Shown: positions 13,984-18,759 of the stretch, one piece after another
How positions within the stretch are numbered: the first letter of the stretch is position 1
How the letters are laid out: each line of letters begins with the position of its first letter
Source of the DNA: an uncultured Prevotella sp.
Lineage (GTDB): Bacteria > Bacteroidota > Bacteroidia > Bacteroidales > Bacteroidaceae
NCBI GenBank assembly: GCA_900770845.1
Contig: CAAGLS010000110.1
Span: 1 to 18,759 of the forward strand
Direction of reading: 5' to 3'
DNA: 18,759 nt
Translations under genes and position numbers: made by a program
Notes under the pieces: generated by a model
The model's database searches: none
Told to the model about the DNA's origin: nothing
Seen by the model: only the letters and a program-made list of their open reading frames with translations

Positions 13984-16788
13984 ATGAGCGTCAGATTAAA
14001 CAAAGCACTTGGCGATTTTAACATAGGACTTCAAACGGCAGTTGAATTCCTGAAGAAGAAATACAACCTCAGTGAGGATTTGGAATCGACTTCCAAAATC
14101 ACTGAGGAGCAGTATCATGCCCTTGGGGAGGCGTTCAAAAAGGATGCCGAGACGCGCAACAAGGCGGCCCTGATGGGAGTGGGAAAGAAAAAGGAAAAAC
14201 GCCGCTCCAAGCCGCAAAAGCCCCATGAACCCAAGGAGGCTCCCCTCACCGAGATTCAAAAAGTGAAGATCCTCGGCCATATCGACCTGGACCAGGTGGG
14301 AAAGAAGCCTTCGCAGAACAACCAGAGCAAGGAGGCCGCTGCCGTCGGCCAGCCCAGCCCTGAACCCCATCAGTCCCAGGCCAAGCCCCAAGGCGCGCAG
14401 CCTGAGTCCAAGAACCAACAGCCCAAGCCCCAACAGCCCAAGCCCCAGCAGCCCAAGCCCGAGGCCGCGGCTCCCCAACCCGCAGCCCCGCAGGCTGCCA
14501 GCCAGCAGCCGCAGGCAAAGGAGGCTGAGCCTAAGGAGGGGACGCAGCAGCCCACGGTGTTCAAGACCAAGATTGAGCAGGACCTGCAGAATGCGCCCAA
14601 GCTGAAGGTGATGGGAAAGATAGACCTCAACGCCATCAACCAGAGCACACGCCCCAAGAAGAAGTCGAAGGACGAAAGGCGGCGCGAGCGCGAGGAGAAG
14701 AACCAGCAGCATTCGGGCGAGCGCAAGAAGCGCAAGCGCATCAACAGCGACCGCGTAGACATCAACGCTGTGGTCAACCAGATGAACAACCAGGGGGGCA
14801 AGAACAGCAGCAACAACCAGGGCAACAGCCAGGGCAGCGGAAAGAAAAAGAAGAACAAGCGTCCGCAGAAACCCCTTGAGATTAACGAGGAGGATGTTTC
14901 GCGCCAGGTGAAAGAGACCCTCGCCCGGCTCACCAACAAGCAGAACTTCAACAAGAAGGGAGCCAAGTATCGCCGCGAGAAGCGTGAGGCTGTGCAGGAG
15001 AGGATGAACGAGCAGGCCTCCGAGGCCAACAAGCAGAGCAAGACGCTGAAGCTGACCGAGTTCGTCACCGTGTCGGAACTCGCCACGATGATGAACGTCA
15101 GCGTCAACAAGGTCATCGGCACCCTTATGGGCGTGGGCATCATGGTGTCCATCAACCAGCGCTTGGATGCCGAGACCATCAACTTGGTGGCTGAGGAGTT
15201 CGGCTTCAAGACCGAATATGTCAGCGCCGAGGTGCAGGAGGCCGTGAGCGAAGAGCCCGACGACGAGGCCGACCTCGTGAGCCGTCCGCCCATCGTCACG
15301 GTGATGGGCCATGTGGACCACGGCAAGACTTCGCTCCTCGACCATATCCGCAACACCAACGTGATTGCCGGTGAGGCCGGCGGCATCACCCAGCACATTG
15401 GCGCCTACAGCGTGACACTGAAGAACGGACGCAAGGTGACCTTCCTCGACACGCCCGGACACGAGGCCTTCACAGCCATGCGTGCCCGTGGCGCCCAGGT
15501 GACGGACATCGCCATCATCATCATCGCCGCCGACGACAGCGTGATGCCCACCACAAAGGAGGCCATCGCCCATGCGCAGGCCGCCGGAGTGCCGATGGTG
15601 TTTGCCATCAACAAGATTGACAAGCCGGGAGCCAACCCCGACAAGATACGTGAGGACCTGGCCAACATGAACCTCCTCGTGGAGGACTGGGGCGGAAAGT
15701 ACCAGTGCCAGGAAATCTCGGCCAAGAAGGGCATCGGCGTGGATGAACTCATGGAGAAGGTGCTGCTTGAGGCCGACATGCTCGACCTCAAGGCCAACCC
15801 CAATCGCAAGGGTACGGGTACGGTCATCGAGTCTTCGCTCGACAAGGGCCGCGGCTATGTCAGCACCGTGCTTGTGAGCAACGGAACGCTCCACCAGGGC
15901 GACATCGTGATTGCCGGCACAAGCTGGGGACGCATCAAGGCCATGTTCAATGAGCGCAACCAGCGCATCGACAACGCTGGGCCGTCTACGCCAGCCATCA
16001 TCCTCGGTCTCAACGGGGCTCCCACGGCCGGCGACACGTTCCACGTGCTGGATACCGAGCAGGAAGCCCGCGAGATTGCCACCAAGCGTGAGCAGCTGCA
16101 GCGCGAGCAGGGCCTGCGCACGCAGCAGCGACTGACCTTGGGCGACATCTCACGTCGCATCGCCAAGGGTGAGTTCCACGAACTCAACATCATCGTCAAG
16201 GGTGATGTCGACGGTTCTGTGGAGGCACTCAGCGATTCGTTCATCAAACTCTCCACCGAAAAGGTGAAGGTGAACGTCATCTACAAGGCCGTGGGACAGA
16301 TCTCGGAGAGCGACGTCACGCTCGCCGACGCTTCCGACGCGCTCATCATCGGCTTCCAGGTGCGCCCATCGGCCGCCGCCCGCAAGCTCGCCGATACGGC
16401 AGGGGTGGAAATCAACACCCATTCCGTCATCTACGATGCCATCGACGATGTGAAGTCGGCCATGGTGGGCATGCTCGACAAGGTGAAGAAAGAGATTGTC
16501 ACCGGCCAGGCCGAGGTGCGTCAGGTGTTCAAGATTTCCAAGGTGGGCACCGTGGCAGGATGTATGGTCACTGAGGGCAAGATCCACAACAAGGACAAGG
16601 TGCGTGTCATCCGCGACGGCATCGTTGTCAGGACTTGCGACATGGGTGCACTCAAGCGTTACAAGGACGACGTGAAGGAGGTGCCCACAGGCATGGACTG
16701 CGGTATCAGCCTTGTCAACTACAACGACATACAGGAAGGCGACATCCTTGAGACATTCACCGAGATAGAGGTGGAGCAGAAGCTCTGA
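13984..16788 (+). CDS. infB: Translation initiation factor IF-2
   Basis: IF-2 is the GTPase that brings initiator tRNA to the ribosome and promotes subunit joining. The 934-residue protein has a short N-terminal IF2N-like domain (1 to about 55), a long low-complexity linker rich in Q, P, K and A (about 60-350), a second IF2N domain (about 356-420, LTEFVTVSELATMMNVSVNK) and the GTPase domain with GHVDHGKT (442-449), DTPGH (489-493) and NKID (543-546). Domains II to IV follow up to a normal C-terminus (GDILETFTEIEVEQKL). Size and linker are normal for Bacteroidetes. A hairpin follows the stop. Confidence 0.98.
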   Translation: MSVRLNKALGDFNIGLQTAVEFLKKKYNLSEDLESTSKITEEQYHALGEAFKKDAETRNKAALMGVGKKKEKRRSKPQKPHEPKEAPLTEIQKVKILGHIDLDQVGKKPSQNNQSKEAAAVGQPSPEPHQSQAKPQGAQPESKNQQPKPQQPKPQQPKPEAAAPQPAAPQAASQQPQAKEAEPKEGTQQPTVFKTKIEQDLQNAPKLKVMGKIDLNAINQSTRPKKKSKDERRREREEKNQQHSGERKKRKRINSDRVDINAVVNQMNNQGGKNSSNNQGNSQGSGKKKKNKRPQKPLEINEEDVSRQVKETLARLTNKQNFNKKGAKYRREKREAVQERMNEQASEANKQSKTLKLTEFVTVSELATMMNVSVNKVIGTLMGVGIMVSINQRLDAETINLVAEEFGFKTEYVSAEVQEAVSEEPDDEADLVSRPPIVTVMGHVDHGKTSLLDHIRNTNVIAGEAGGITQHIGAYSVTLKNGRKVTFLDTPGHEAFTAMRARGAQVTDIAIIIIAADDSVMPTTKEAIAHAQAAGVPMVFAINKIDKPGANPDKIREDLANMNLLVEDWGGKYQCQEISAKKGIGVDELMEKVLLEADMLDLKANPNRKGTGTVIESSLDKGRGYVSTVLVSNGTLHQGDIVIAGTSWGRIKAMFNERNQRIDNAGPSTPAIILGLNGAPTAGDTFHVLDTEQEAREIATKREQLQREQGLRTQQRLTLGDISRRIAKGEFHELNIIVKGDVDGSVEALSDSFIKLSTEKVKVNVIYKAVGQISESDVTLADASDALIIGFQVRPSAAARKLADTAGVEINTHSVIYDAIDDVKSAMVGMLDKVKKEIVTGQAEVRQVFKISKVGTVAGCMVTEGKIHNKDKVRVIRDGIVVRTCDMGALKRYKDDVKEVPTGMDCGISLVNYNDIQEGDILETFTEIEVEQKL
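14416..14460 (+). repeat. Three 15-base coding repeats (QQPKP) in infB linker
   Basis: CAACAGCCCAAGCCC occurs twice in tandem, then once with a single synonymous change (CAGCAGCCCAAGCCC). It encodes three QQPKP units at residues 145-159 of IF-2. Copy number in such a linker may vary between strains. Confidence 0.85.
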
Positions 16789-16827
16789 TTCAACAGTTCC
16801 CCTCCTTCCCATTGAGGAAAGACAACT

Positions 16828-16869
16828 GACAAGGTCGGGAGCGGATTTGCTCCGCTTCCGACCTTTGTC
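16828..16869 (+). terminator. Hairpin after infB, probable terminator
   Basis: A 15-base stem (16831-16845 with 16851-16865, one G-U pair, 5-base loop TTTGC) extends by GAC/GTC past a single bulged T, for 18 pairs in all. It starts 40 bases after the infB stop codon. The T-run after it is very short, so termination may be incomplete and sufB could receive some read-through. Confidence 0.6.
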
Positions 16870-16920
16870 GGTGAATGGATTGGCAGAATGTCCAAGATGG
16901 CATGTCTTTTGCATAATGAG

Positions 16921-16937
16921 TAATATTATGTAATATT

Positions 16938-16940
<3 letters not shown>
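16921..16940 (+). repeat. Direct repeat spanning sufB start codon
   Basis: TAATATTATG occurs twice in direct tandem (16921-16930 and 16931-16940). The second copy carries the sufB ATG (16938). The first copy's ATG is followed at once by TAA, making a start-stop pair. No Shine-Dalgarno sequence is present. Confidence 0.6.
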
Positions 16941-18395
<1,455 letters not shown>

Positions 18396-18418
18396 TAAAG
18401 TTGTAGGATAGAAGATAG

Positions 18419-18448
18419 TTTGTAAGTCCGATTAATTAAATAAGTTTG
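18419..18448 (+). promoter_or_regulatory. Candidate internal promoter between sufB and sufC
   Basis: TTTG (18419-18422) is followed after 18 bases by TAAGTTTG (18441-18448), which fits TAnnTTTG with spacing slightly shorter than usual. If used, the sufC leader would be about 185 bases. Confidence 0.35.
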
Positions 18449-18524
18449 ACTGTCAGCTGGAGCGAGAGCCCTTTGTGGCTTTCCTCTGCTTATTATTAAA
18501 TAGAATATTTATCATCGGGGAGTG

Positions 18525-18636
18525 AGTGGAGTAGAGTTTTGGCTCGACTTGTTCGTGGCTGTAGCAGCGGCACAACCCGCTTGGTCATGAGCGCGTAGCG
18601 CAGACAACCCCTGTTTCTGGCTCCTAATTCTAAGAA
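18525..18636. repeat. Probable dispersed repeat between sufB and sufC
   Basis: This non-coding stretch includes GAGCGCGTAGCGCAGACAAC and CTGTTTCTGGCTCCTAATTC. I recall very similar sequence in many intergenic regions of Prevotella genomes, but it occurs only once in this window, so the call rests on memory and on its unusual position inside the suf operon. Confidence 0.4.
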
Positions 18637-18640
18637 TGTT

Positions 18641-18759
18641 ATGTTAATAGTAAAGAACTTACATGCCTCCATTGCAGGCAAGGAAATATTGAAGGGCATC
18701 GACCTCACGGTCAAGGACGGTGAGATACATGCCATCATGGGCCCGAACGGTTCGGGCAA
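18641..18759 (+). CDS. sufC: Fe-S cluster assembly ATPase SufC, 5' end only
   Basis: Only the first 39 codons are in the window. They read like the start of the ABC-type ATPase SufC: MLIVKNLHASIAGKEILKGI, then a segment ending in the Walker A beginning GPNGSG at 34-39, with the following lysine codon cut by the edge. SufC powers the SufBC2D scaffold. The position after sufB supports the identity. The start ATG at 18641 is favoured, because an ATG at 18636 leads to a stop within four codons. Confidence 0.92.
   Translation, partial: MLIVKNLHASIAGKEILKGIDLTVKDGEIHAIMGPNGSG

Noticed and set aside
13996..16044. Long open frame of 682 codons on the minus strand opposite infB
   Set aside because: It is antisense to a certain IF-2 gene, is rich in L, H, V and G as expected from reading GC-rich codons backwards, and shows no domain.

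Overview
The window looks like chromosome of a Bacteroidales bacterium, most likely Prevotella or a close relative. Reasons: a SusC/SusD pair; repeated matches to the Bacteroidetes promoter pattern (TTTG near -33, TAnnTTTG near -7); almost no Shine-Dalgarno sequences; a DUF4369 lipoprotein; a NusA of about 420 residues; and GC-rich genes separated by AT-rich, repeat-laden gaps. I see no rRNA, tRNA, CRISPR array, prophage or transposase gene.

Left part (1-8450), all genes on the minus strand: the first 527 codons of pnp (polynucleotide phosphorylase, 3' end outside the window), a NUDIX hydrolase of the ADP-ribose pyrophosphatase type, and a susC-susD operon for TonB-dependent import of an unidentified nutrient. 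susC has a textbook Bacteroidetes promoter with palindromes just upstream, and susD is followed by a strong intrinsic terminator. No regulator, glycan-degrading enzyme or sigma/anti-sigma pair accompanies the pair here. The gaps around these genes hold several dispersed or tandem repeats.

Middle (8451-11785): an AAA_14/DUF4143 ATPase on the minus strand, visibly more AT-rich than its neighbours and headed by a striking nested palindrome; then, on the plus strand, a lipoprotein with DUF4369 and a thioredoxin fold whose two catalytic cysteines are serines, followed by a zinc-ribbon NUDIX hydrolase.

Right part (12108-18759), plus strand: the conserved information-processing cluster rimP-nusA-infB, led by a clear promoter and a terminator-like leader hairpin, then sufB and the beginning of sufC (Fe-S cluster assembly). 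A repeat-like non-coding segment of about 245 bases separates sufB from sufC.

Most genes are housekeeping and ordinary. I did not find a convincing new multi-gene system. The parts most worth checking are non-coding: the nested palindrome before the ATPase, a 4 x 22-base array upstream of the first NUDIX gene, the leader hairpin of the nusA operon, and two dispersed repeat families with two copies each in the window.
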